Assembly: GCF_002201475.1 (NCBI RefSeq)
Contig: NZ_CP021422.1
Location: forward strand, 2,976,001 to 3,040,000
From: Acutalibacter muris
Lineage (GTDB): Bacteria; Bacillota; Clostridia; Oscillospirales; Acutalibacteraceae
Reading direction: 5' to 3'
DNA length: 64,000 bases
Shown: positions 24,254-32,650 of the stretch, one piece after another
Position numbering within the stretch: the stretch's first letter is position 1
Layout of the letters: each line of letters begins with the position of its first letter
Notes under the pieces: model-generated
The model's input: only the letters and a program-made list of their open reading frames with translations
The model's database searches: none
Told to the model about the DNA's origin: nothing
Made by a program: the position numbers and the translations under genes

Positions 24254-25288
24254 ATGGGAACAGAGCACAAATGCCAGTGGTGTGGGAAAGAGTTTGAGCC
24301 GACCTGCCACAAGAGCCGCCAGAAGTTCTGTAGCGCGGAGTGCAGAATAAAATACCATAACGCCAAGAGGTATTATGGGGGCAAAGTGGACGTCTGTCCG
24401 GAATGCGGAGCCCCCGTGGAGCAGAGCGGAGAGCGCGGCCGTTGGAGGCGTTTTTGCAGCGACCGCTGCCGCCAGGAGTACCATAGAAAGCAGAGGCAGG
24501 AAAAGCAGCATGAGCAGGGACGAGGGAAACAGGTCTGCCCCAATTGCGGGGTAGAATTTGAACTGGACTGGAACTGCAAGACCCGGCGCTTTTGCAGCGA
24601 CGAGTGCCGGAAAGAGTGGTGGAAGGAATACCGCAAGGCAAATCCGTCCAGGGAGCCGGGAATGCGCAACTGCGCGTTTTGCGGAAAAGAGTTCACCAGC
24701 GAAAGGTGGCATGGCGGGGAGTACTGCAGCCGGGAGTGTTATTTGCAGGCCATGGCACAGACGAGGGAGGATAGGGTCTGCGGCTGGTGCGGAGAGGGAT
24801 TCAGCACGTTTGTCAAGTCAGAGCAGAAATACTGCAGCCGGGAATGCGCGGCAGCAGCCCGGCATGACCCTGGCCACAAACGGGGCATGAGGCGCATCCG
24901 GTACACCAACGCGGAGGATTGGAAGGAACAGCTGCATGAGGCCAGCAAAAAATCCCCACCCCCAAGACGGGGGAAAAGGGTATGGCTGGTGTGCGGGGAA
25001 ACCAGCATGTATACGGGGCTGGACGGGCTGCTGGGGATCATCCGGTATCAACTGAACCACAGCCCCTATGACGGAAATCTGTACGTTTTTCGTGATTTGA
25101 GTGGCACCATGATAAAATATTTAGAGTGGGACGGGGCGGGTTTCTGCCTGAGCAAGCGCCGTGCCCAGAGCGGGAGCTACCCTTGGCCGCCAGCTGAAGC
25201 AGGAAAGGTATTGGAAATAACGGAGAAAGAATTTGAGTATTTAAAAAGCCGGTCAATTGTGCCATGCAAGGAGAAAAAGCCCAGGTAA
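24254..25288 (+). CDS. Zinc-ribbon array fused to IS66 TnpB
   Basis: A 344-residue fusion. Residues ~5-210 hold five CxxC-x(12-16)-(F/Y)CSxxC units (CQWC…FCSAEC, CPEC…FCSDRC, CPNC…FCSDEC, CAFC…YCSREC, CGWC…YCSREC). Residues ~240-335 match the IS66 accessory protein TnpB (VWLVCGETSMYTGLDGL, YVFRDLSGTMIKYLEW, WDGAGFCLSKR, FEYLKSRSI). TnpB is needed for IS66 transposition, and the zinc ribbons may bind the IS ends or substitute for TnpA. Normal TnpB is ~115 residues, so the N-terminal two thirds is extra. Confidence 0.85.
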   Translation: MGTEHKCQWCGKEFEPTCHKSRQKFCSAECRIKYHNAKRYYGGKVDVCPECGAPVEQSGERGRWRRFCSDRCRQEYHRKQRQEKQHEQGRGKQVCPNCGVEFELDWNCKTRRFCSDECRKEWWKEYRKANPSREPGMRNCAFCGKEFTSERWHGGEYCSRECYLQAMAQTREDRVCGWCGEGFSTFVKSEQKYCSRECAAAARHDPGHKRGMRRIRYTNAEDWKEQLHEASKKSPPPRRGKRVWLVCGETSMYTGLDGLLGIIRYQLNHSPYDGNLYVFRDLSGTMIKYLEWDGAGFCLSKRRAQSGSYPWPPAEAGKVLEITEKEFEYLKSRSIVPCKEKKPR

Positions 25289-25337
25289 AATGGGCTTTTT
25301 CTATTGCAGTTTTTCTTGTTTTTGGTATAATTAAGTT

Positions 25338-26935
25338 ATGGAAAACACAGGGAAAAGCGCCGCGCAGTGGCAGGAAATCGTCAGCGAGAAGGACAAAGAA
25401 ATAGCGGAGTTGCGCAAGCAGGTGGATTGGTTCAAAGGGCAGTTCAAGTGACTTGGGACGACAGGCCCAACGTCATTTGCAGCTCCAAACAATTTGGGCC
25501 GTCCAGCGAAAAGAGCGTAGAGTTGGAGGAACAGACCTCGCTGTTCAATGAGCCGGAAACGCTGGCAGACCCTAAGGCAGCAGAGCCTGATTTAGAGCAG
25601 ATCGTATACAAGAGGAAAAAGCAGGCTGGGAAACGGGAACTGGACTTTTCTAAGCTGCCAACAGAGCAAATTGTTCACGAGCTGCCAGAGGGAGAACAGG
25701 TTTGTCCGGTATGCGGCGGGAAGATGCATGCCTGCGGCCACGAGGTTGTTCGGAGGGAACTGCGGTATGTCCCGGCGCAGTATAAGGTAGTGGAGCACGT
25801 CCAGACGGCCTACAGCTGCCGGAATTGCGAGAAAAACGCGTTAGCCACGCCCATGAAAAAGAGCGAAGTCCCAGCGGGGCTCCTCCCTGGCAGCGGGATC
25901 GTTTCGCCCAGCCTGCTTGCGCACATTTTGAACAACAAATATGCGCTGGCATTGCCGTTGTACCGGCAGGAACAGGAATTTCAGCGGATCGGTGTGCCGG
26001 CAGACAATGGCAAACTGGGTGATCGCCACCCACGAGAGATGGTTTGAGGATTTCTTCCAGCGTTTGCGCAGTGAACTGCTCTCTAACGAGATACTCCACG
26101 CGGACGAGACCACACTGACCGTGCTGCGGGAGGATGGCAGGAAAGCCACACAAAAAAGCTATGTGTGGGTCTACCAGACCTCTGGGGACAGTGAAAGGCC
26201 GGTGGTGTTGTATGACTACCAGCCCAGCCGGACCGGGGAACACGCCAAGGCTTTCTTGACGGGTTTCTCAGGATTTCTCCACACCGATGGGTATGAGGCC
26301 TACCATTGTAAGCTGCCGCCGGACATAACCGCGGTTGGGTGTTGGGCCCACATGAGGAGAAAATTCACAGATACTCTCAAAACTCTGCCCAAAGACGCGA
26401 GGGAAAAGCATCCGGCACAGACTGGATTGCGTTACTGCAACAAATTGTTTGAGCTGGAAGCTGGATACACGGAGAAAAGGCTCTCTTTCCAGGAGCGGTT
26501 CCAGGCAAGGAAAGAGTATTCTTTCCCCATAGCAGAGGAATTCTTTGCCTGGGCCAAAAATGAATATGACCGCAACCCCGTGCCAAAGTCTGCCTATGGC
26601 GCGGCGCTGACTTATGCCGTAAAGCAAAAAGAGTGGTTGATGCACGTGTTCCTGGATGGGCGCTTGGAACTGTCCAACAACCGTGCGGAGCGGGCTGAAT
26701 AGTAACCTTGCGGTTACTATCGGCCCTTTGCCGTGGGCCGGAAGAACTGGCTGTTTTCCAACACGCCCAGAGGAGCCAGCGCCAGTGCAGTCGCTTATTC
26801 TATTGTGGAGACTGCTAAAGCCAACGGCCTGCGGCCTTTCCGGTACTTCCAGTTCTTATTGGAACGGCTGCCGGTAGGAACCTCTGCTGACGATTGCGCG
26901 CCTTGGAATGATGCGGCACAAGACTTGTGCCGATA
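25338..26935 (+). pseudogene. IS66 TnpC transposase, frameshifted
   Basis: The coding sequence is spread over several frames. The leader MENTGKSAAQWQEIVSEKD… stops at 25449. The zinc-binding and helix region (KQFGPSSEKS, VCPVCGGKM) lies in another frame to ~26047. The DDE core (EILHADETTLTVL, FLHTDGYEAYH, LSNNRAERAE) is in a third frame to 26702. The C-terminal domain (VGRKNWLFSNTPRGA, AKANGLRPF) is in a fourth. At least three indels or stops exist, so the copy cannot make a full transposase. Confidence 0.88.
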
Positions 26936-27114
26936 ACCAGTTGGCCAATTTAATGCATTAATTATTTCAAAGAGTGGCTCCTTATGGGAACCGCTCTTGC
27001 TTTTTTCCTTTTTTACGAGGGTTCGTATCTATTTTTCGCTTACAGATGAAAATTTGGCCTTTTGGCTTTCCGGCAGGAAGTGAACCCTCACAACAACAGA
27101 ATAAAGAGAAAAGA

Positions 27115-27146
27115 GAGGGCCAGCAGGAGAAAAACTGCTGGCCCTC
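27115..27146 (+). terminator. Hairpin upstream of the antirestriction gene
   Basis: Twelve-bp perfect stem GAGGGCCAGCAG/CTGCTGGCCCTC with an 8-base A-rich loop. The T-tract is weak. It separates the IS flank from the conjugation module. Confidence 0.6.
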
Positions 27147-27233
27147 TTGCTACAAAAATACATAGCCGGTCGCTGGAGAATTTCTCCGAGAACAAGCGAC
27201 CGGCTTTTTTTATTTCAGGAAGGAGCTGAATCT

Positions 27234-28349
27234 ATGATAACCCTAAAAAAGTGGCACGGCCCCATGCGGACCACGCTGACCCTCCCCCTGCGCGAAGCAG
27301 AAATTCAAAAGACGCTTGTCAAGGCGTTCCGCACTGCGCCCTTCAAGGTCACCGCCGACGATGTGTCTCCAGAGGCCCTGGCCATGCTGAATGGGAAAGA
27401 AATTGATCTGGACGAACTGAACTTTCTTGCCAAAAACCTCGACCGGTTTACCCCGTATGAGCAAGACCAGTTTTGGGCGGCTGTACAGGTGGAGCAGCCG
27501 TCAGACCTCAAAGCGCTTATTAACCTCGCCTTTAATATGGAAAGGTACACGCTGGTGCAAAATGTCACTGACCTGGCTGCTGTGGGCAGGAAATACTTGC
27601 TCAATAAGATGGGGGCTCTGCCCGCTTCCGAAATTGATAAACTCGACTTCGAACAGGCAGGCCGTGACCTGCTGACCAGCGGAAATGGGACTCCCACCAC
27701 CTACGGTCTGCTTTTTGCAAGCAAAGATGTGCCGTACCGTGAAGTCTATCACAGTACCACGTTCCCCTACTGCGAACCCCGCCGGGACATTATTGCCGTC
27801 GCGCAGATGGAGTACGGCCCCAAAACCGAGTACCTGTACCTGCCGGAAGATGAACTCGCTGTCATCAAAGCGGCCAGGCGGATGGGTGCGCCCTCCCCGG
27901 ATATGTGCAAGGTGGCGTTCACGGATTTCATGCTGGACAATTCCATGTGGATACAGCACTTGGAAACCATGCTGCGGGATCATGGCCTCGGGGTGGCAAA
28001 CGAACTGGCTGACGCATTTCCGAAAACCACGGAAGGTATGGAGAAGCTGGCTGCGGTTGTGGAATACGCCGATGTTTCCGGCAGCGGGGACATTATGCGT
28101 GTGGCCCGGCATCTGGAGGATTTTGTGTTCATCAAAGACGCGGAAACAGACGAAGATGTAGGCCATCACTTTGTCAGTTTTGACAGCGAGTATCGCGTTT
28201 CGCCGGAGTTGGCAGACTATATCGACTTTGACGCCCTGGGCAATCAGATCAGTGAGGATCGAGAGGGGCAGTTTGTGGAAGGAGGCTTCGTCTGCATGGA
28301 CAGCGGCTGTTCGCTGGAAATGATTTTATCGTCACCAGGCCGGAGATAG
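27234..28349 (+). CDS. ArdA-family antirestriction protein
   Basis: About 371 residues from ATG 27234 with AGGAAGGAG upstream; a longer frame to 27147 is not needed. The N-terminal part (TLTLPLREAEIQKTLVKAF) and the acidic body (LDELNFLAKNLDRF, YGPKTEYLYLPEDELAVIKAA) resemble the ArdA-like antirestriction proteins of Clostridia conjugative elements, DNA mimics that block type I restriction in the recipient. It ends GFVCMDSGCSLEMIL, typical for the family. It opens the conjugation module. Confidence 0.72.
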   Translation: MITLKKWHGPMRTTLTLPLREAEIQKTLVKAFRTAPFKVTADDVSPEALAMLNGKEIDLDELNFLAKNLDRFTPYEQDQFWAAVQVEQPSDLKALINLAFNMERYTLVQNVTDLAAVGRKYLLNKMGALPASEIDKLDFEQAGRDLLTSGNGTPTTYGLLFASKDVPYREVYHSTTFPYCEPRRDIIAVAQMEYGPKTEYLYLPEDELAVIKAARRMGAPSPDMCKVAFTDFMLDNSMWIQHLETMLRDHGLGVANELADAFPKTTEGMEKLAAVVEYADVSGSGDIMRVARHLEDFVFIKDAETDEDVGHHFVSFDSEYRVSPELADYIDFDALGNQISEDREGQFVEGGFVCMDSGCSLEMILSSPGRR

Positions 28350-28870
28350 GCACAAAGGCCACCATCGGCGGCAAAAAGGAGGCTGCGCCCAGCAAGGAGC
28401 TCACCATTGAGGATGTGGTGTCCTATAAGAACCTGACCCCCGGCACGGAGTATAAGCTGGTGGGTGTCCTCATGGACAAGGTGACTGGCAATCCGTTCAA
28501 GGTGGGCGACAAGGAAGTCCGGGCAGAGGCCACCTTTACCCCCGAAAAAGCAGATGGCGAAACTGTAGTGAAGTTCACCTTCGACGGCAGCGGCATCACC
28601 CAGGCCGCGGAAATCGTGGTGTTCGAAACGCTCTACCAGGGCGAGGTAAAGATTGCGGCTCATGAGGACATCAACGATGAGGGCCAGACCGTGAAGATCG
28701 TGCCGGTCACTCCCGGCAAGCCCACCACGCCTAACCCCGGCAATCCCCAGACTGGCGACCGCTCCATTATGGGTTTCTGGATCGGCCTGGGTGCTATTGC
28801 TCTGGGCGGGCTGACCGCTGGCATTTTCATGTACACCAGAAAGAAAAAGGAACAGGATGGTGAGCGATGA
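28319..28870 (+). pseudogene. C-terminal remnant of a VaFE-repeat, sortase-anchored surface protein
   Basis: Open frame without a plausible start, beginning just inside the antirestriction gene. It reads one Cna_B/VaFE-type domain (KATIGGKKEA…YKNLTPGTEYKLVGVLMDK, VVFETLY), then a Pro-rich spacer, NPQTGD (sortase signal), a membrane helix (IGLGAIALGGLTAGIFMY) and a basic tail. The adhesin stalk and signal peptide are missing, so a deletion joined this 3' end to the preceding gene. A class B sortase is encoded downstream in the module. Confidence 0.75.
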
Positions 28871-29196
28871 AGAAAGTGTATATTTGCGCGCCCCTGGCGG
28901 GGGACGTGGAGGGCAATCTGGAAAAAGCAAAGCGTTATAGCGAATTCGCACTGAGGTGTGGGGCGGCCCCGGTCACCCCGCATTTTTATGCGCTCTGTTT
29001 GAACAACAGCATCCCGGAGGAACGTGAAATGGGCATGGCTGCCGGGCTGTCCCTCCTCTGGTTCTGTGACGAGGTTTGGGTGTTCGGCGACCAGACTACA
29101 GACGGCATGAGGGCTGAAATCAAGTTGGCGCACAATCTCAATATCAAGGTCAAAATCATTAAGCCCCACGAGATTGAGAAGATTCTCGCTCGATAA
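28867..29196 (+). CDS. DUF4406 protein (deoxyribosyltransferase-like fold)
   Basis: A 109-residue protein with KVYICAPLAGDVEGNLEKAK at the start and FCDEVWVFGDQTTDGMRAEI later, the pattern of DUF4406, related to nucleoside 2-deoxyribosyltransferases. It is a common small gene in Clostridia conjugative elements. Its substrate is unknown. The ATG overlaps the upstream stop. Confidence 0.8.
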   Translation: MKKVYICAPLAGDVEGNLEKAKRYSEFALRCGAAPVTPHFYALCLNNSIPEEREMGMAAGLSLLWFCDEVWVFGDQTTDGMRAEIKLAHNLNIKVKIIKPHEIEKILAR

Positions 29197-29281
29197 ACTA
29201 TCTGCTGTTTTGGGCTTGCTGCGATTTGAATTGGCAAGCCCAAAACCATATTTTTATCAAGTCAAGAAAGGAAAATTTGCA

Positions 29282-29614
29282 ATGAAAAAGAAGTGGATAA
29301 AAATCCTTTTCTGCACTGTGTTCGCGGCGGTGCTGGTGCCGGTTCTGGCGGTTCCCGCCATGGCAACCGGCGACGTGGCAGGGGCCATCCAGAGTACCTG
29401 GACAACGGCACAGACTCAGATCCGGGCGGTGGTGGACAACGTGGTGTTCCCTATCATCGACATGATCCTGGCAGTGCTTTTCTTTGTTAAAGTCGGGGGC
29501 GCATATTTTGATTATCGCAAACATGGCCAGCTGGAGTTTACTGCTCCGGCGATCCTGTTTGCCTGCCTGATTTTTACGCTCACGGCCCCGCTCTATATCT
29601 GGACAATTCTGTAA
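29282..29614 (+). CDS. Small membrane protein of the conjugation module (VirB2/DUF3852-like)
   Basis: A 110-residue protein from ATG 29282 with an N-terminal signal-like helix (KKKWIKILFCTVFAAVLVPV…AMA) and two further hydrophobic segments (residues ~55-75 and ~88-108). Size and location ahead of the VirB6-like gene fit a pilin-like or DUF3852 component of Gram-positive type IV secretion. The long upstream extension of the frame is not used. Confidence 0.65.
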   Translation: MKKKWIKILFCTVFAAVLVPVLAVPAMATGDVAGAIQSTWTTAQTQIRAVVDNVVFPIIDMILAVLFFVKVGGAYFDYRKHGQLEFTAPAILFACLIFTLTAPLYIWTIL

Positions 29615-29666
29615 AAATATGCAAGGAGTGGGAAGGGCAATGCGCCCCTCCTGCTTACATTTTTAG

Positions 29667-30611
29667 GTGGTGATTTCTATTTTTGATTGGTTAGGCGACA
29701 TCCTCGGCGGCATCGGAAGTGCTGTCGGCGGAGTGTTCGACACGATTGGAGAGCAGGTCTCGGCGGCCATCTGGGACGCCATGATACGATGGTTTTACAA
29801 CACGATTTTTGACGCGGCCAGCGATTTCTTCACCATGATGGGAAACATGGGCGCGGATATTTTCGACCTGAACTGGGTCAGCGCCACGATCTCATTATTC
29901 ACGATGTTCGGCTGGTCGCTGTTCATTGCTGGGACGGTGGTAGCTGTGTTCGACGTGGCTATAGAATACCAGACCGGACGGGCCAGCGTCAAGACTACGG
30001 CAATAAATGTGCTGAAAGGCTTTTTCGCCTGTTCGCTCATTGGTATTTTGCCGGTGGAACTTTATAAGTTCTGCATCAGTTTGCAAAACACTTTTGCCGG
30101 GGATTTGACCCGAATATTCTCCGGGCAGCAGGCGCAGGGGCTTTCCGAGCAAAGCATTGCCATCCTGACGGCAAACTTTGTGGTACCGCAGAATACGGTG
30201 ATAGGGCTGTTCGAGTTGCTGGCGTTGGTGGCTTTCGCCTACTGCGTGATGAAGATTTTCTTCGCAAATATCAAGCGCGGAGGTATTCTGTTAATCCAAA
30301 TGGCAGTGGGAGCACTCTATATGTTCTCAGTTCCCAGGGGCTACACGGACGGATTCAACCAGTGGGTCAAGCAAATTATAGCGTTGTGTTTAACTGCATT
30401 TTTGCAGACAACTTTGCTGTTTCTGGGCCTGCTGACGTTCTCGGACAATATGCTGCTGGCTCTGGGAATCATGCTGGCGGCAGGCGAAGTACCGAGGATT
30501 GCCCAGCAGTTCGGGCTGGATTCCAGCGTCAAGGTGAATATGATGAGCGTGGTTCATGCCACCAGTACGGCGGTCAATATGACCAGGTCTGTGGCGAAGG
30601 CCATAGCGTGA
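29667..30611 (+). CDS. VirB6/TrbL-like conjugation membrane protein
   Basis: A 314-residue polytopic membrane protein with about six hydrophobic segments (residues ~35-60, ~75-105, ~120-140, ~170-205, ~210-230, ~240-280) and a Gly-rich N-terminus (LGGIGSAVGGVFDTIG). It probably forms the inner membrane channel of the conjugation machine. The start is a GTG (29667 or 29670) merged with the GGTGGTG ribosome site. Confidence 0.75.
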   Translation: MVISIFDWLGDILGGIGSAVGGVFDTIGEQVSAAIWDAMIRWFYNTIFDAASDFFTMMGNMGADIFDLNWVSATISLFTMFGWSLFIAGTVVAVFDVAIEYQTGRASVKTTAINVLKGFFACSLIGILPVELYKFCISLQNTFAGDLTRIFSGQQAQGLSEQSIAILTANFVVPQNTVIGLFELLALVAFAYCVMKIFFANIKRGGILLIQMAVGALYMFSVPRGYTDGFNQWVKQIIALCLTAFLQTTLLFLGLLTFSDNMLLALGIMLAAGEVPRIAQQFGLDSSVKVNMMSVVHATSTAVNMTRSVAKAIA

Positions 30612-30618
30612 GGTGCCT

Positions 30619-30999
30619 ATGAAAGATAATCTGGAACTGGAGCGTGGCGACATCGCCATCGACCGGGAGATGGACGTGGACTGTGACATCGGGCAGGAGA
30701 TCACGGTTTATATCGAAACCTGGTTCGATGTGGACAAGAAATTCGGCGTCCACACCAGCGATGATGAGAACGCCTGGCTCAATATGTACGGCAAGTTCAA
30801 CCCCTTCGAGGATATGCTCCGTATTGAGTGTGAGATCAGCCGGGAGAACGGCTCCTCATACTTTGACTACGAGCCGACCAGCGCTGAATCCCAGCTCATC
30901 AAGGACATGATCACGGAGAAAATCAAGGAAGAATATGACCAAACGCCCCAGGAGTTATGTGAAGAAATTACCGAAGGGCCGGTCATGGGAGGTATGTAA
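30619..30999 (+). CDS. Conjugation-module protein of unknown function (DUF6329-like)
   Basis: A 126-residue acidic protein (GDIAIDREMDVDCDIGQEITVYIETWFDVDKKFG…). No catalytic or membrane motif is visible. It shares the GQEITVYIETWFDVD-style beta pattern with conserved small proteins of Clostridia conjugative elements. Its stop overlaps the next ATG. Confidence 0.6.
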   Translation: MKDNLELERGDIAIDREMDVDCDIGQEITVYIETWFDVDKKFGVHTSDDENAWLNMYGKFNPFEDMLRIECEISRENGSSYFDYEPTSAESQLIKDMITEKIKEEYDQTPQELCEEITEGPVMGGM

Positions 31000-31259
31000 T
31001 GACGACCTATTTATATCCGCAAAACCTGAAAGCGACAGCAAACCTCTGGCTGTGGAGCCTGCGTGACTTCGCCATCCTGTGCGTGGCGGCGCTGCTCTCG
31101 GTGCTGGCGCTGGTGCAGCTTCATTTTATGGTGCCTGCGGCGGTGACCCTGTGTTTCGGCTTTCTCACCATCCGCATGGAAGAAACCACAGTGCTGGACT
31201 TCTTGAAGTATGCCGTCCGCTATTTCATTTCCAGCCAGCAAATCTACGATTGGAGGTAA
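30999..31259 (+). CDS. PrgI/VirB3-like small membrane protein
   Basis: An 86-residue protein with two close membrane helices (residues ~22-58) and a short C-terminal cytoplasmic tail ending FISSQQIYDW. It lies directly upstream of the VirB4 modules, the place of PrgI/VirB3 proteins in Gram-positive systems. Confidence 0.75.
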   Translation: MTTYLYPQNLKATANLWLWSLRDFAILCVAALLSVLALVQLHFMVPAAVTLCFGFLTIRMEETTVLDFLKYAVRYFISSQQIYDWR

Positions 31260-31263
31260 CGAC

Positions 31264-31851
31264 ATGGGCAAAAAGAAGAAAGGCCGCTCGACCCAAGAAC
31301 TCATGGGGATTCAGAATTTCACCAGATACGGGCTTGCCACCAACCGTGGCGAGCTCTTATTTTTTCTGGTGTCCCCCACCAATATCTCGGTGCTGTCCCA
31401 TACCAATATCGAGATAAAGATTCGCCATCTCATGATGGTACTGTCTGCCATCCCGGATATTGAGATCACCTGCACGGACTCCTGTGAGTGTTTCGATGAT
31501 AACCAGGCGTACCTGCGGGGACGGCTCCAGGAAGAAGGGAACCCGCTGGTGCGGCAGCTCTTGGAGCAGGACAGGGAGATGCTCGACCGGGCGCAGGCGG
31601 AGATGGCTACAGCCCGGCAGTTTCTGTTCGTCAGCAGGTGTAAAGGCATGAAAGCCGATCAGGTGTTCCAGGCTGTGAACCGCATTGAGAAAGTAATCTC
31701 GGAGCAGGGCTTTGAAGTGCGGCGCATGAGAAAAAGCGATATCAAGCGATTCTTAGCGATTTATTTTGATGCCAGCATGAACGGTGACCAGATGCCCGAC
31801 ACGGATGGCGGGCAGTTTTTTGAGGTGCAGTCCTATGAGCCGGAGGATTAA
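31264..31851 (+). CDS. Conjugation accessory protein upstream of VirB4
   Basis: A 195-residue basic-then-charged protein (KKKKGRSTQELMGIQNFTRYGL… KIRHLMMVLSAIPDIEITC). It is regularly found just before the sortase and VirB4 in this type of element. It resembles the N-terminal, non-ATPase part of a VirB4/TraE-type protein encoded separately. Its 3' end overlaps the sortase gene by 17 bases. Confidence 0.6.
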   Translation: MGKKKKGRSTQELMGIQNFTRYGLATNRGELLFFLVSPTNISVLSHTNIEIKIRHLMMVLSAIPDIEITCTDSCECFDDNQAYLRGRLQEEGNPLVRQLLEQDREMLDRAQAEMATARQFLFVSRCKGMKADQVFQAVNRIEKVISEQGFEVRRMRKSDIKRFLAIYFDASMNGDQMPDTDGGQFFEVQSYEPED

Positions 31852-32635
31852 ATTCGGCGTGTTCGCCTTTCTGCTGTCGGCTGTCCTCGTCACCTGTGGG
31901 GTGATGATTGGCAGGGAACTGCTCTCACGGCAGAAAGAAAAAGAGGATTTTGAGCAGCTTGCCAAGCTGGTGACAGTAAAAAAGCCGTCAACCTCGCCAG
32001 CACCATCTGCCTATCTACCTGCCAGTACCCCGCCAGGTAATTCGGAAATTTCAGAAGAAATACCTGCCGAGGATGAGCCTGTACTGGCCCGCGACCTGTC
32101 AGAACTATTCACCATGAATGAGGACTTCGTGGGCTGGCTGTGTATTCCTGAAACCGACATTAACTACCCTGTCATGCACACGCCGGACGATCCTGAAAAG
32201 TATCTGCGCCGGAATTTTCAGGGCGAGTACAGCGAGTCGGGTGTTCCTTTTTTGGATTCTCGGTGTGCATTGGACAGCGGCAATCTCATCATTTACGGTC
32301 ATAACATGATGAACGGAACCATGTTCGCCGCATTGCAGGGGTATGTACAGGAGGACTTTTGCAAGGCCCACCCCATTGTAGAATTTCAGACGGCGGACGG
32401 CTGCGCGGAATATCGGGTGTTTGCTGTGGCCTGGGTCAAAAGTAATGATGATTGGTATAAGGCTGTTGATCTCAGCAGCGCGGAAGATTTCAACAGTGCT
32501 GTTGATAAAGTTATGAGCAAGGCGCTGTTTACCATCAACTCTGCACCTGAATATGGTGTTCAGATTTTAACTTTATCCACCTGCTACGACTCCGCCCACA
32601 ACGGCAGATTGCTGGTGCTGGCGGCAAAATTATAG
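31835..32635 (+). CDS. Class B sortase
   Basis: A 266-residue membrane-anchored transpeptidase. A signal-anchor (residues ~8-28) and a Ser/Thr/Pro-rich stalk precede the sortase B core with catalytic His in LIIYGHNMM, Cys in LTLSTCYDS and Arg in NGRLLVLA. In conjugative elements it may anchor surface adhesins or pilus-like proteins; the broken VaFE protein upstream carries a matching NPQTGD signal. ATG 31835 lies inside the previous gene. Confidence 0.88.
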   Translation: MSRRIKFGVFAFLLSAVLVTCGVMIGRELLSRQKEKEDFEQLAKLVTVKKPSTSPAPSAYLPASTPPGNSEISEEIPAEDEPVLARDLSELFTMNEDFVGWLCIPETDINYPVMHTPDDPEKYLRRNFQGEYSESGVPFLDSRCALDSGNLIIYGHNMMNGTMFAALQGYVQEDFCKAHPIVEFQTADGCAEYRVFAVAWVKSNDDWYKAVDLSSAEDFNSAVDKVMSKALFTINSAPEYGVQILTLSTCYDSAHNGRLLVLAAKL

Positions 32636-32650
32636 AAAGGTTGTGTGACT

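Larger units (their letters stand above)
24166..27043 (+). mobile_element. IS66-family insertion sequence
   Basis: The 24-base terminal inverted repeats are identical: GTAAGCGAAAAATAGATACG plus AACC at 24166-24189, reversed at 27020-27043. GTAAGCG is the IS66 family end. An 8-bp direct repeat, AGATGAAA, flanks both ends (24158-24165 and 27044-27051), the family's target duplication size. It contains a TnpB-like gene and a broken TnpC transposase. No separate TnpA was seen. Confidence 0.93.
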
